A stretch of DNA of 64,000 nt from Streptomyces sp. NBC_00249 (lineage in GTDB: Bacteria > Actinomycetota > Actinomycetes > Streptomycetales > Streptomycetaceae): contig NZ_JAPEMV010000005.1 of assembly GCF_026342355.1 (NCBI RefSeq), positions 372,001 through 436,000 on the forward strand. Reading direction: 5' to 3'. Positions within the stretch are counted from its first letter, which is position 1; the number at the start of each line of letters is the position of its first letter. Made by a program: the position numbers and the translations under genes. The notes beneath the pieces were generated by a model. It saw only the letters and a list, made by a program, of their open reading frames with translations. It made no database searches and was not told where the DNA came from. Below are positions 33,850 through 41,849 of the stretch, piece by piece.

Positions 33850-34904
33850 CCGCGCTCCCAGAATGCAGGACCGACGGGCTCTTCGAAGTCGCCGTGCGCC
33901 TCGAGGAAGCCTTCAGCGTTCACGCCGATCCGCAGCTGCGGAAGCGCGTGACCGGCCGGGCCGAAGATGACACGGGCGCCGTCGGAGAGGTCGAAGGTGG
34001 ACTGGTGGCACGGGCAGAGCACGTGGTGCGTCTGCTGCTCGTACAGGCTGATCGGGCAGCCGACGTGGGTACAGATCTTGGAGAAGGCCACGATCCCGTC
34101 GTGGGACCACTCCAGTTCCTTCTTGTCCTTGATGTCCTCCGGCTGGATCCGGACGATCATCAGGGCCGCCTTGGCGATCTGGACCTGGAAGTCGTGCTGC
34201 TCCTCCTCCAGGCCTTCCGGCATGGCGAAGGTCAGCGAACCGACGAGTACGTCCTCGGGACGCAGCGGCTCCATCGTGTTCTGGTTGATGAGCAGCTTGC
34301 CCTTGGACCAGAGCGTCTTGCGCAGCTTGTCCTCGGGCAGGGGCCCCAGGTCGCGCATGATCACGACGGCGGACAGCGGCAGCATGGCCAGCGCGCCGAA
34401 CATCGTGCGCTTGATGAGGGGGCGGCGGGCGATGCCGGACTCGTTCGCACCGTCGGCGAAGTCCTGCATGACCTGCGCCTTGACCTCGGGCGAAGCCGCG
34501 ATCTCGTGACGGTCGTCGGCGACCTCCACGTCGGACATCAGGGTGCGGGCCCAGTGGACCGCGCCCGCGCCGATGCAGAACAGAGCCACGCCCAGGGTCA
34601 TGCCCAGGGCGAAGTTCAGGGCGCTCACCTTCCCGATGGGGAAGATGTAGACGATCTTGTCGACGGGCAGGGTCACGAACGAGGCGATGAAGCCGACGGT
34701 GGCCAGCATCGACAGCGTGAACAGCATCGCGACCGTACGCTCGGACCGCTTGGCGGCCCGCTCGTCGATGTCCTGGATGCGCGGCTTGTGGACCGGGAGG
34801 CCGGGGTCGGCGAACGGGTCGTCCGCGACCGCTACACCACCGTGGTGCGCGTCGCCCTGCTCGCTCGGCAGGTGCTTCTCTTCGGGAATGTCTTGGCTAC
34901 TCAT
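33846..34904 (-). CDS. qcrA: cytochrome bc1 complex Rieske iron-sulfur subunit
   Basis: Rieske [2Fe-2S] subunit transferring electrons from quinol to cytochrome cc. The 352 residues have three hydrophobic segments between about 50 and 215, the actinobacterial three-helix form, and a long hydrophilic N terminus. The cluster motifs CTHVGC and CPCHQSTF lie near the C terminus, followed by GPAGHALPQL. It overlaps qcrC (ATGA) upstream and qcrB downstream, so stoichiometric translation is likely. Confidence 0.97.
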   Translation of the reverse strand: MSSQDIPEEKHLPSEQGDAHHGGVAVADDPFADPGLPVHKPRIQDIDERAAKRSERTVAMLFTLSMLATVGFIASFVTLPVDKIVYIFPIGKVSALNFALGMTLGVALFCIGAGAVHWARTLMSDVEVADDRHEIAASPEVKAQVMQDFADGANESGIARRPLIKRTMFGALAMLPLSAVVIMRDLGPLPEDKLRKTLWSKGKLLINQNTMEPLRPEDVLVGSLTFAMPEGLEEEQHDFQVQIAKAALMIVRIQPEDIKDKKELEWSHDGIVAFSKICTHVGCPISLYEQQTHHVLCPCHQSTFDLSDGARVIFGPAGHALPQLRIGVNAEGFLEAHGDFEEPVGPAFWERG

Positions 34905-35710
34905 GACTTCTTGGCCTTAGCGGTGTGGGCCGCGACCCAGACGGCGACAGCGATCAGCGCACCCAGACCGAAGATCCAGCCGAACAGACCCTCGGAGACG
35001 GGGCCGAGGCCACCGAGCTTGAGGCCACCGGGGCTGGTCGACTTCTCGCCGTTGACGTTCTGGAGGTACGCGATGATGTCCTTCTTCTGCTTCTCCGGCA
35101 TGGTGCTGTCGGGGAAGGAGGGCATGTTCTGCGGGCCGGTGAGCATGGCCTCGTAGATGTGCTTCGGCTCGACGCCCTCGAGGTTCGGGGCGTACTTGCC
35201 GTTCGTCAGCGCGCCGCCCTCGCCGGTGAAGTTGTGGCACTGCGCGCAGTTGTTGCGGAACAGCTCACCACCAGCGGCGATGTCGGCGCCGGCCGGGTCG
35301 TACTGCTTCTCGTGCGGCGTGATCGGACCGGCGCCGAGCGAAGAGATGTACGCCGCGAGCTGGTCGATCTGGGCCTGGGAGTAGATGTTCGGCTTCTTCG
35401 GCACCTGGGCGCCGGGCTGCTGGGCGGGCATGCGGCCCGTGCTCACCTGGAAGTCCACGGCCGCGGAGCCGACGCCGACCAGGCTCGGGCCGTCAGAGGA
35501 ACCCTGACCGCCGGTTCCGTGGCAGCTTGCGCAACCCACGGCGTAGAGCTTCTTGCCCTCCTCGATGGCGAGGGACTGGGCGGTTTCATCGGCCTGCGCC
35601 TTGCTCGCGGGCGCGAAGGCGGCGTACAGCCCCCCCGTGACCGCCAGCGCGAAGAGTAGAACGACGACCGCCGCCAGCGGATGGCGTCGTCGTGCGGAGA
35701 GCTTTTTCAC
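34901..35710 (-). CDS. qcrC: cytochrome bc1 complex dihaem cytochrome c subunit
   Basis: Dihaem cytochrome cc that replaces soluble cytochrome c in the bc1-aa3 supercomplex of actinobacteria. The 269 residues have an N-terminal membrane segment (about 11-35), two CXXCH haem motifs (CASCH at 60-64 and CAQCH at about 160), and a C-terminal anchor (LFGWIFGLGALIAVAVWVAAHTAKAKKS). It faces the outside of the membrane. It follows ctaE by 77 bp and overlaps qcrA by four bases. Confidence 0.97.
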   Translation of the reverse strand: MKKLSARRRHPLAAVVVLLFALAVTGGLYAAFAPASKAQADETAQSLAIEEGKKLYAVGCASCHGTGGQGSSDGPSLVGVGSAAVDFQVSTGRMPAQQPGAQVPKKPNIYSQAQIDQLAAYISSLGAGPITPHEKQYDPAGADIAAGGELFRNNCAQCHNFTGEGGALTNGKYAPNLEGVEPKHIYEAMLTGPQNMPSFPDSTMPEKQKKDIIAYLQNVNGEKSTSPGGLKLGGLGPVSEGLFGWIFGLGALIAVAVWVAAHTAKAKKS

Positions 35711-35787
35711 GGATTACCCCGGTGTCAGGATCTTCTGCGTCGGTGTTTCTGGATGGAGTGCCGGGCGCGGGCCCGGCGACGTGTTCG

Positions 35788-36408
35788 CTACTTGATCAGG
35801 TAGATCGTGGCGAAGAGGCCGATCCAGACGACATCGACGAAGTGCCAGTAGTAGGACACGACGATGGCCGACGTGGCCTGTTCGTGGGTGAACCTCTTGG
35901 CCGCGTACGTCCGGCCGAGGACCAGCAGGAAGGCGATGAGACCGCCCGTCACGTGCAGACCGTGGAAGCCGGTGGTCAGGTAGAAGACCGAGCCGTACGG
36001 GCCTGACGAGAGAGACATGCCCTCGTGCTTGACCAGCTCGGTGTACTCGAACACCTGGCCGCCAATGAAGATCGCACCCATGACGAACGTGATGATGAAC
36101 CACGTCCTGAGCTTCTTCACGTCACCGCGCTCAGCGGCGAATACGCCGAGCTGGCAGGTGAGCGAGGAGAGCACCAGGATCGTGGTGTTCGTCGCCGAGA
36201 AGGGCAGATTCAAGGCCGAAGCCTGCTCTGTCCAGTACTCGGCGCCTGTCACGGATCGCAGGGTGAAGTACATCGCGAAGAGGGCCGCGAAGAACATCAG
36301 CTCGGAACTCAACCAGATGATGGTTCCGACGCTGACGAGGTTCGGCCGGTTGACCGTCGGGTGCGCGTGCCCGGTATCTACTGTCGTTGCTGTCGCCACG
36401 ACCGACAT
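35788..36408 (-). CDS. ctaE: cytochrome c oxidase subunit III
   Basis: Structural subunit of the aa3 oxidase, with five hydrophobic segments in 206 residues (WLSSELMFFAALFAMYFTLR, LGVFAAERG, GGQVFEYTELVKHEGMSLSSGPYGSVFYLTTGFHGLHVTGG, VVSYYWHFVDVVWIGLFATIYLIK). First gene of the operon that continues with qcrCAB, an arrangement standard in actinobacteria. The ATG at 36408 sits inside a perfect 21-bp palindrome; a GTG at 36399 is an alternative start. Confidence 0.96.
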   Translation of the reverse strand: MSVVATATTVDTGHAHPTVNRPNLVSVGTIIWLSSELMFFAALFAMYFTLRSVTGAEYWTEQASALNLPFSATNTTILVLSSLTCQLGVFAAERGDVKKLRTWFIITFVMGAIFIGGQVFEYTELVKHEGMSLSSGPYGSVFYLTTGFHGLHVTGGLIAFLLVLGRTYAAKRFTHEQATSAIVVSYYWHFVDVVWIGLFATIYLIK

Positions 36409-36419
36409 TATGTCGGTCG
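36399..36419. repeat. palindrome over the ctaE start codon
   Basis: CGACCGACAT-T-ATGTCGGTCG, perfect 10-bp arms with a single centre base; the ATG of ctaE is in it. It could be an operator or an mRNA hairpin masking the start. Confidence 0.55.
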
Positions 36420-36524
36420 CTTATCCCGCCCTCACCCCGGGGGGTGCCGTTCGGAGTGTCAGGGGCGTGTGCAAGGCCCGAACGGCCCATCAGATGAGTG
36501 ATCCGGAGCCTGCGCGAACCGATG

Positions 36525-36551
36525 TTGACAGCGGGTCGGGAGGAGTAGCAT
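36525..36551 (+). promoter_or_regulatory. promoter of the pseudo-receiver gene
   Basis: Consensus -35 TTGACA (36525-36530) and -10 TAGCAT (36546-36551), but with only 15 bases between, which is short. A start near 36558 would give a leader of about 38 bases containing GGAGGAA. Confidence 0.5.
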
Positions 36552-36595
36552 CCCGCGCATCATCAGCGTGATTCACGGACACGTGGAGGAACGAA

Positions 36596-36997
36596 ATGCG
36601 GGCGACTGCGCGGGTTCTGGTCTACAGCGACGACGCGGGCACCCGGGAGCAGGTGCGGCTTGCGGCCGGGCGCAGGCCGGCGGCGGACCTGCCGCCGGTG
36701 GAGTTCCTGGAGTGCGCGACGCTTCCGGCGGTCCTCAAGGAGCTGGACGCGGGCGGCATCGACGTGTGCGTGCTGGACGGCGAGGCGGTTCCGGCCGGGG
36801 GCATGGGCGTGTGCCGGCAGATCAAGGACGAGATCTTCAAGTGCCCCCCGGTGCTGCTGCTGATGGGGCGCCCCCAGGACGCCTGGCTGGCGACCTGGAG
36901 CCGGGCCGACGCCGCCGTGACCCTCCCGGTGGACCCGGTGGACTTCCCGGAGGCCCTGGCGGGGCTCCTGCGGGCCCGGCTGTCCCTCGACGCCTGA
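36596..36997 (+). CDS. degenerate receiver-domain (pseudo-receiver) protein
   Basis: Stand-alone 133-residue protein with the CheY-like alternating pattern: ARVLVYSDDAGTREQV (acidic pair D12/D13), IDVCVLDGEAVPAGGMGVCRQIK (D61 at the phospho-acceptor place) and PPVLLLMGRPQDAW. The conserved Thr/Ser after strand 4 and the Lys after strand 5 are absent (LLMGRP and VTLPVDP), so phosphorylation-dependent switching is doubtful. No output domain. It sits divergently from ctaE between the two oxidase operons. ATG at 36596 with GGAGGAA upstream. Role unknown; a protein-protein adaptor is possible. Confidence 0.78.
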   Translation: MRATARVLVYSDDAGTREQVRLAAGRRPAADLPPVEFLECATLPAVLKELDAGGIDVCVLDGEAVPAGGMGVCRQIKDEIFKCPPVLLLMGRPQDAWLATWSRADAAVTLPVDPVDFPEALAGLLRARLSLDA

Positions 36998-37010
36998 GCG
37001 GCCGCCCCGG

Positions 37011-37048
37011 GCGCCCTCACGGGGGCGTTCCGGGGCCCCGGAGGGCGC
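37011..37048. terminator. hairpin between convergent genes
   Basis: GCGCCCT...AGGGCGC with an inner CCGGGG/CCCCGG stem, between the pseudo-receiver gene and the L,D-transpeptidase gene; a plausible bidirectional terminator. Confidence 0.5.
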
Positions 37049-37083
37049 GTGGGGCCTTCCGGGGCCGGTCGGGGGCCGAACGG

Positions 37084-38331
37084 TTACACCTGGGGCCTCA
37101 GGCGCGCCTGGTCCATGGGGCTGCGGCCCTCCTGGGTACCCTTCAGGAGGGCGCTGCCTTCGCGCCAGTCCTTCCAGTCCATGTTCCAGTCGCCGTAGCC
37201 GTTGCCGAAGGTGTCCATGTCGTCGCCGATGCTGTTGATCACCCGGACGATGTCGCCCTCGGTGATGTTCTCGTAGAACCAGGCGGCGTTGCCGGTGCTC
37301 ATGCCGGTGCATCCGTGGCTGACGTTCTCGTAGCCCTGGGAGCCGACCGACCACGGCGCGGCGTGCACGTATTCACCGCTCCATGTCACCCGTGTGGCGT
37401 AGTAGACGGGCAAGTTGTAGTACTCACTGCCGCCGATGCCGACGGTGTCGCCGCGCATCTGGACGAAGTACTGCTTGCCCAGCACCACCTTGACCCCGTT
37501 GCGGGTGGAGAAGCCGGGCTTTCCGGTGGTCACCGGAATGGTGTTGATCACTTCTCCGTTGCGCCTGAAGGTCAGGTAGTGCGAGGAGGCGTCGGTGGTG
37601 ACCTCGACGCGGTCGCCGATCTCCAGGGTGAGCGGCTTCGACGCGGCTCCGTGGAGCTCGTCGCCGATCTTGATGCCCTCCAGGTTGCTCCGTACGGAGA
37701 CGTTGGTGTTGGCGGGCCAGTAGTCCTTCGGGCGGTAGTGCAGCGTCTTGTCGTCCACCCAGTACCAGGCGCCCTCGACCCCGCTCGGCGCGTCGACGAC
37801 CAGGGCCCGCTCCACGACGGCGCGGGAGGCCTTGTCCTTGACGGGTTCGTTGAGTTCGGCCGTGAGGGGCTGTCCGACGCCGTACTTGCCCTCGTCCGGG
37901 CCGAATTCGACCTTGAGGACCTTCTCGGCCGGGGTGGTGTCGAAGGCCATCGTGCGGCGCCCTGGGGCCCCGTGCTCGTCCTCGGTGCCCACGGTGACGC
38001 TGTAGTGGACTCCCGCGGCCATCGGGGCGGTGCTGTGCCAGCGGTCGCCCTTGACGGAGAGTTCACCCGCCAGCCGGCGTCCGTGGGTGTCCACGACGGT
38101 CACGTCGGTGATCCGTGACCCGGTCCCCTTGGCGGTGACTTCGAGGGGCTTCTCGGGGTCGACGGCGCGGCCGCCGGAGGCCTGGTTGAAGGCGACTTGA
38201 TCGCCCGCGTCGTACGGGCGGGCCGACAGCGGGTTGTGCTCGCCGGACCCGCATGCGGTGGCGCCGGCCCCGAGGGACGCGACCAGCAGGGAGCAGCTGA
38301 GTACCGTCCAAAGACGCGGTGAGTGCTTCAT
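37084..38331 (-). CDS. L,D-transpeptidase lipoprotein with Ig-like domains
   Basis: Makes 3-3 cross-links in peptidoglycan, or attaches protein to it, outside the membrane. The 415 residues have a lipoprotein signal (LLVASLGAGATAC, lipidated Cys near residue 27). Two Ig-like modules follow (about 45-145 and 146-265), then a YkuD catalytic domain with HAAPWSVGSQGYENVSHGCTGMS, the canonical catalytic His and Cys in SHGC. The domain order equals LdtMt2-type enzymes of mycobacteria. Start ATG at 38331 (MKHSPRLW); an upstream in-frame GTG/ATG region lacks signal-peptide character. It lies downstream of ctaF but behind a strong terminator. Confidence 0.93.
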   Translation of the reverse strand: MKHSPRLWTVLSCSLLVASLGAGATACGSGEHNPLSARPYDAGDQVAFNQASGGRAVDPEKPLEVTAKGTGSRITDVTVVDTHGRRLAGELSVKGDRWHSTAPMAAGVHYSVTVGTEDEHGAPGRRTMAFDTTPAEKVLKVEFGPDEGKYGVGQPLTAELNEPVKDKASRAVVERALVVDAPSGVEGAWYWVDDKTLHYRPKDYWPANTNVSVRSNLEGIKIGDELHGAASKPLTLEIGDRVEVTTDASSHYLTFRRNGEVINTIPVTTGKPGFSTRNGVKVVLGKQYFVQMRGDTVGIGGSEYYNLPVYYATRVTWSGEYVHAAPWSVGSQGYENVSHGCTGMSTGNAAWFYENITEGDIVRVINSIGDDMDTFGNGYGDWNMDWKDWREGSALLKGTQEGRSPMDQARLRPQV

Positions 38332-38383
38332 GGAGCTAACGCTATGAAGGTATGACAATTACGGCGCGCGGGGTGACTGCAAA

Positions 38384-38425
38384 CGAGGGGCCCGGACTCC
38401 TCCGAAAAGGTGTCCGGGCCCCTCG
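38384..38425 (-). terminator. terminator of the ctaCDF operon
   Basis: Perfect 14-bp stem CGAGGGGCCCGGAC / GTCCGGGCCCCTCG with a 14-base loop that can pair two more bases. It lies 48 bp past the ctaF stop and just upstream of the transpeptidase gene. Confidence 0.85.
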
Positions 38426-38438
38426 ACGTCCTGATGGA

Positions 38439-38469
38439 CCGCTGTACCGCTGTACCGCTGTACCGCTAC
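38439..38469. repeat. 8-bp tandem repeat
   Basis: Unit CCGCTGTA repeated three times plus seven bases of a fourth, between the ctaF stop and the terminator. Short tandem arrays are uncommon in this window. Confidence 0.75.
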
Positions 38470-38472
38470 GAA

Positions 38473-38871
38473 CTACTGGTTCGCGTTCTCACCGCGGTAG
38501 TACTCGTACACCCAGCCCCACAGGCCGATCAGGATGATCGGGGCCGAGAAGTACATGAGCCACCAGCCGAAGATGACGCCCATGAAGGCGAACGCGCCAC
38601 CGATCGCCAGCGAGAGCGGCTGCCAGCTGTGCGGGGAGAAGAACCCCAGCTCGCCCGCCTCGTCGGCGACGTCGGCCTCCAGGTTGTCCTGGGCCATCTC
38701 GTCCACGCGCTTGGCCGTGAAGGCCAGGTAGTAGCCGATCATGGCGCTCAGGCCGAAGGCCAGCGCGAGAGCGGTGGTTCCGACCGGCTCCTTCGACCAG
38801 ACGCCGTAGACGACGGTCATGATCAGGATGAAGACGGCGAGCCAGAGGAACATCTTGCCCTGGATCTTCAC
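38473..38871 (-). CDS. ctaF: cytochrome c oxidase subunit IV (actinobacterial)
   Basis: Small 132-residue membrane subunit with four hydrophobic segments (MFLWLAVFILIMTVVYGVW, TALALAFGLSAMIGYYLAF, LSLAIGGAFAFMGVIFGWWLMYF, IILIGLWGWVYEYY). It is specific to actinobacterial aa3 oxidases within the bc1-aa3 supercomplex. The ATG overlaps the ctaD stop by four bases, so it is translated with subunit I. Confidence 0.95.
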   Translation of the reverse strand: MKIQGKMFLWLAVFILIMTVVYGVWSKEPVGTTALALAFGLSAMIGYYLAFTAKRVDEMAQDNLEADVADEAGELGFFSPHSWQPLSLAIGGAFAFMGVIFGWWLMYFSAPIILIGLWGWVYEYYRGENANQ

Positions 38872-40595
38872 TTGCCGGCCTCCTTGCCACCGGTGACGGC
38901 CTTGGCCGGGGTGTGGTCCTCGAGGTGGTCGAGGGCCGCGATCTCCGGGTGGTGCAGGTCGAACGCCGGCGATTCACTGCGGATGCGCGGCAGGGTGAGG
39001 AAGTTGTGCCGCGGCGGCGGGCAGGAGGTCGCCCACTCCAGCGAACGGCCGTAGCCCCACGGGTCGTCGACCTCGACCTTCTTGCCGTACTTGGCCGTCT
39101 TCCAGACGTTGTACATGAACGGCAGCATCGACAGGCCGAGCAGGAACGAGCTGATCGTGGAGACCGTGTTCAGCGCGGTGAAGCCGTCGGCCGCGAGGTA
39201 GTCCGCGTAACGACGCGGCATGCCCTCGGCGCCCAGCCAGTGCTGGACCAGGAAGGTGCCGTGGAAGCCGATGAACAGCGTCCAGAAGGTGATCTTGCCG
39301 AGGCGCTCGTCCAGCATCTTGCCCGTGAACTTCGGCCACCAGAAGTGGAAGCCGGCGAACATCGCGAAGACCACGGTGCCGAAGACGACGTAGTGGAAGT
39401 GCGCGACGACGAAGTACGAGTCGGAGACGTGGAAGTCCATCGGGGGCGAGGCCAGGATGACGCCGGTCAGGCCACCGAAGGTGAAGGTGACCAGGAAGCC
39501 GATCGTCCAGAGCATCGGGGTCTCGAAGGACAGCGAGCCCTTCCACATGGTGCCGATCCAGTTGAAGAACTTCACACCGGTCGGTACCGCGATCAGGAAG
39601 GTCATGAAGGAGAAGAACGGCAGCAGCACACCACCGGTGACGTACATGTGGTGGGCCCACACGGTCACGGAGAGGCCGGCGATCGCGATCGTCGCGGCGA
39701 TCAGACCGATGTAACCGAACATCGGCTTGCGCGAGAAGACCGGGATGACCTCGGAAACGATTCCGAAGAACGGCAGCGCGATGATGTACACCTCTGGGTG
39801 TCCGAAGAACCAGAAGAGGTGTTGCCACAGCAAGGCGCCGCCGTTGGCCGCGTCGAAGACGTGCGCACCGAACTTCCGGTCGGCCTCCAGCGCGAAGAGC
39901 GCGGCGGCCAGCACCGGGAAGGCGAGCAGGACCAGGACACCGGTCAGCAGCACGTTCCAGGTGAAGATCGGCATGCGGAACATCGTCATGCCGGGAGCGC
40001 GCATGCAGATGATCGTGGTGATGAAGTTGACCGAGCCGAGGATCGTGCCGAAGCCGGAGAAGGCCAGACCCATGATCCACATGTCGGCGCCGATGCCCGG
40101 CGAGCGGACGGCGTCCGACAGCGGGGAGTAGGCGAACCAGCCGAAGTCGGCGGCACCCGAGGGGGTGACGAAGCCGGCCACCGCGATGGTCGAGCCGAAG
40201 AGGTACAGCCAGTACGCGAACATGTTCAGCCGCGGGAACGCCACGTCGGGCGCGCCGATCTGCAGCGGCATGATCCAGTTCGCGAAGCCCGCGAACAGCG
40301 GGGTGGCGAACATCAGCAGCATGATCGTGCCATGCATGGTGAACGCCTGGTTGAACTGCTCGTTCGACATGATCTGCGTGCCCGGACGGGCCAGCTCGGC
40401 GCGCATGAAGAGCGCCAGCAGGCCGCCGATGAGGAAGAACACGAACGACGTGACCAGGTACATCGTGCCGATGGTCTTGTGGTCGGTCGTGGTCATCCAC
40501 TTCACGACCACATTGCCCGGCTGCTTGCGCCGTACCGGCAGCTCGTTCTCGTACGAGTCGGCGGCGGCACCCTGGGATTCGTTGAGGATGCTCAC
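38868..40595 (-). CDS. ctaD: cytochrome c oxidase subunit I
   Basis: Haem a / haem a3-CuB catalytic subunit reducing oxygen. The 575 residues form about twelve helices. FTMHGTIMLLMFATPLFAGFAN holds the haem a His. WFFGHPEVYIIALPFFGI holds the CuB His and the cross-linked Tyr. HHMYVTG gives the two further CuB His, and SYFVVAHFHYVVFG the haem His pair. The GTG at 40595 overlaps the ctaC stop (GTGA), giving MSILNESQG as in Streptomyces homologues; open frame further upstream is not coding. Confidence 0.96.
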   Translation of the reverse strand: MSILNESQGAAADSYENELPVRRKQPGNVVVKWMTTTDHKTIGTMYLVTSFVFFLIGGLLALFMRAELARPGTQIMSNEQFNQAFTMHGTIMLLMFATPLFAGFANWIMPLQIGAPDVAFPRLNMFAYWLYLFGSTIAVAGFVTPSGAADFGWFAYSPLSDAVRSPGIGADMWIMGLAFSGFGTILGSVNFITTIICMRAPGMTMFRMPIFTWNVLLTGVLVLLAFPVLAAALFALEADRKFGAHVFDAANGGALLWQHLFWFFGHPEVYIIALPFFGIVSEVIPVFSRKPMFGYIGLIAATIAIAGLSVTVWAHHMYVTGGVLLPFFSFMTFLIAVPTGVKFFNWIGTMWKGSLSFETPMLWTIGFLVTFTFGGLTGVILASPPMDFHVSDSYFVVAHFHYVVFGTVVFAMFAGFHFWWPKFTGKMLDERLGKITFWTLFIGFHGTFLVQHWLGAEGMPRRYADYLAADGFTALNTVSTISSFLLGLSMLPFMYNVWKTAKYGKKVEVDDPWGYGRSLEWATSCPPPRHNFLTLPRIRSESPAFDLHHPEIAALDHLEDHTPAKAVTGGKEAGK

Positions 40596-41566
40596 AGTTT
40601 GTTCACTTCCGCATTCCGGGCCGGGTCGGTCTGCTTGATGCCTGCGGGGAGGAAGCCGGTCTGGCCCTTCTCCGCCAGCTCCTTCAGGTGTGCCCGGTAC
40701 TTCTCCGGCGAGACGATCTTCACGTTGAAGAGCATCCGGGAGTGGTCGACACCGCAGAGCTCGGCGCACTTGCCCATGAAGGTGCCCTCCGTCTTCGGGG
40801 TCACCTCGAAGACGTTGGTGTGGCCGGGGATGACGTCCTGCTTGAACAGGAAGGGGACCACCCAGAAGGAGTGGATGACGTCGTTCGACGACAGGATGAA
40901 GCGGACCTTCTCACCTGCGGGCAGGTAGAGGGTCGGGCCCGGGTTGTTCGTGTCCGGGTTGCGGTCGCCGGGGACGCCCTTCTCGTAGACGCCTTCGGCG
41001 CCCGCGGGGAAGGCCTTCGTGAAGCGGTCCGGAATGGAGGCGAGCTCCTTCGGAACCGCACCCGCCTTCGGGGTCGCCGCGTCACCGTCGACGTTCTCGA
41101 CGTAGTTGAAGCCCCAGCTCCACTGGTAGCCGACCACGTTGATCGTGTGGGGCGGCTTCGGAGTGAGGGCGAGCAGCTTCGACTCGTCGCGCGCGGTGAA
41201 GTAGAAGAGCACCGAGACGATGATGAGCGGGACCACGGTGTACAGCGCCTCGATGGGCATGTTGTACCGGGTCTGCGGGGGAACCTCCACCTTCGTCCGG
41301 CTGCGCCGGTGGAAGATGACGCTCCAGATGATCAGGCCCCACACCAGGATGCCCGTGATGAGAGCGGCCGCCCAGGAACCCTGCCACAGGGAGAGGATGC
41401 GAGGACCCTCCTCCGTGACCGGGGTGGGCAATCCGAGGCGGGGAAAGTCTTTCCAGGTGTACGAGCAACCAGTGGCGGTCGCCAGGACCACGCCCGCAGT
41501 CAGCGCCTGCAGCAGCTTCCGCCGCATCGGGCGCCGCGGCGAGCGGTCGGAGCCGTAGGGACTCAC
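40592..41566 (-). CDS. ctaC: cytochrome c oxidase subunit II
   Basis: CuA subunit receiving electrons from cytochrome cc. The 324 residues have a lipoprotein-like signal ending ATATGC and two membrane helices (about 50-72 and 95-115). GYQWSWGFNY is the electron-entry aromatic region, and NDVIHSFWVVPFLFKQDVIPGHTN with CAELCGVDHSRM supply the CuA ligands (His, Cys, Glu, Cys, His, Met). The GTG at 41566 follows GGGAAGG. First gene of ctaC-ctaD-ctaF, all overlapping by four bases. Confidence 0.96.
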   Translation of the reverse strand: MSPYGSDRSPRRPMRRKLLQALTAGVVLATATGCSYTWKDFPRLGLPTPVTEEGPRILSLWQGSWAAALITGILVWGLIIWSVIFHRRSRTKVEVPPQTRYNMPIEALYTVVPLIIVSVLFYFTARDESKLLALTPKPPHTINVVGYQWSWGFNYVENVDGDAATPKAGAVPKELASIPDRFTKAFPAGAEGVYEKGVPGDRNPDTNNPGPTLYLPAGEKVRFILSSNDVIHSFWVVPFLFKQDVIPGHTNVFEVTPKTEGTFMGKCAELCGVDHSRMLFNVKIVSPEKYRAHLKELAEKGQTGFLPAGIKQTDPARNAEVNKL

Positions 41567-41671
41567 GTAGCGCCTTCCCGAGAGTCTCGGCCCGCGCGGC
41601 CGGCCGCGGCCGTGTTCGGGTCGGTCGCCGGCCCTGACGCAGGCAGGGGTTTGGATGTTTATGCGGACCAA

Positions 41672-41677
41672 ACCCTA
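41672..41677 (-). promoter_or_regulatory. -10-like element upstream of ctaC
   Basis: TAGGGT on the minus strand, about 105 bp before the ctaC start, with no convincing -35. The 283-bp gap 41567-41849 must also hold the promoter of the divergent desulfurase gene; nothing else is recognisable in it. Confidence 0.4.
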
Positions 41678-41849
41678 CTGGACGCTATTTGGGGTCGCGC
41701 GGGGAGGGTGCCCAACGCGCCGCTACTGCCCCCGAAGGGATGGATCCGCCGTACGGGGGACGGGCCATACGGCCCTGAACGGCAGGCTCCGCAGGACATC
41801 TGACGGGCCCTGACCCCGGCTCCGCGAACGCGCGGGTTAGCGTGGCCGG

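Noticed and set aside
32227..33951. A 574-codon plus-strand open frame across qcrB.
   Set aside because: Antisense shadow of cytochrome b; product lacks any fold or motif.
38913..40928. A 671-codon plus-strand open frame across ctaD and ctaC.
   Set aside because: Low-complexity Glu/Arg/His product, antisense to two unmistakable oxidase genes.
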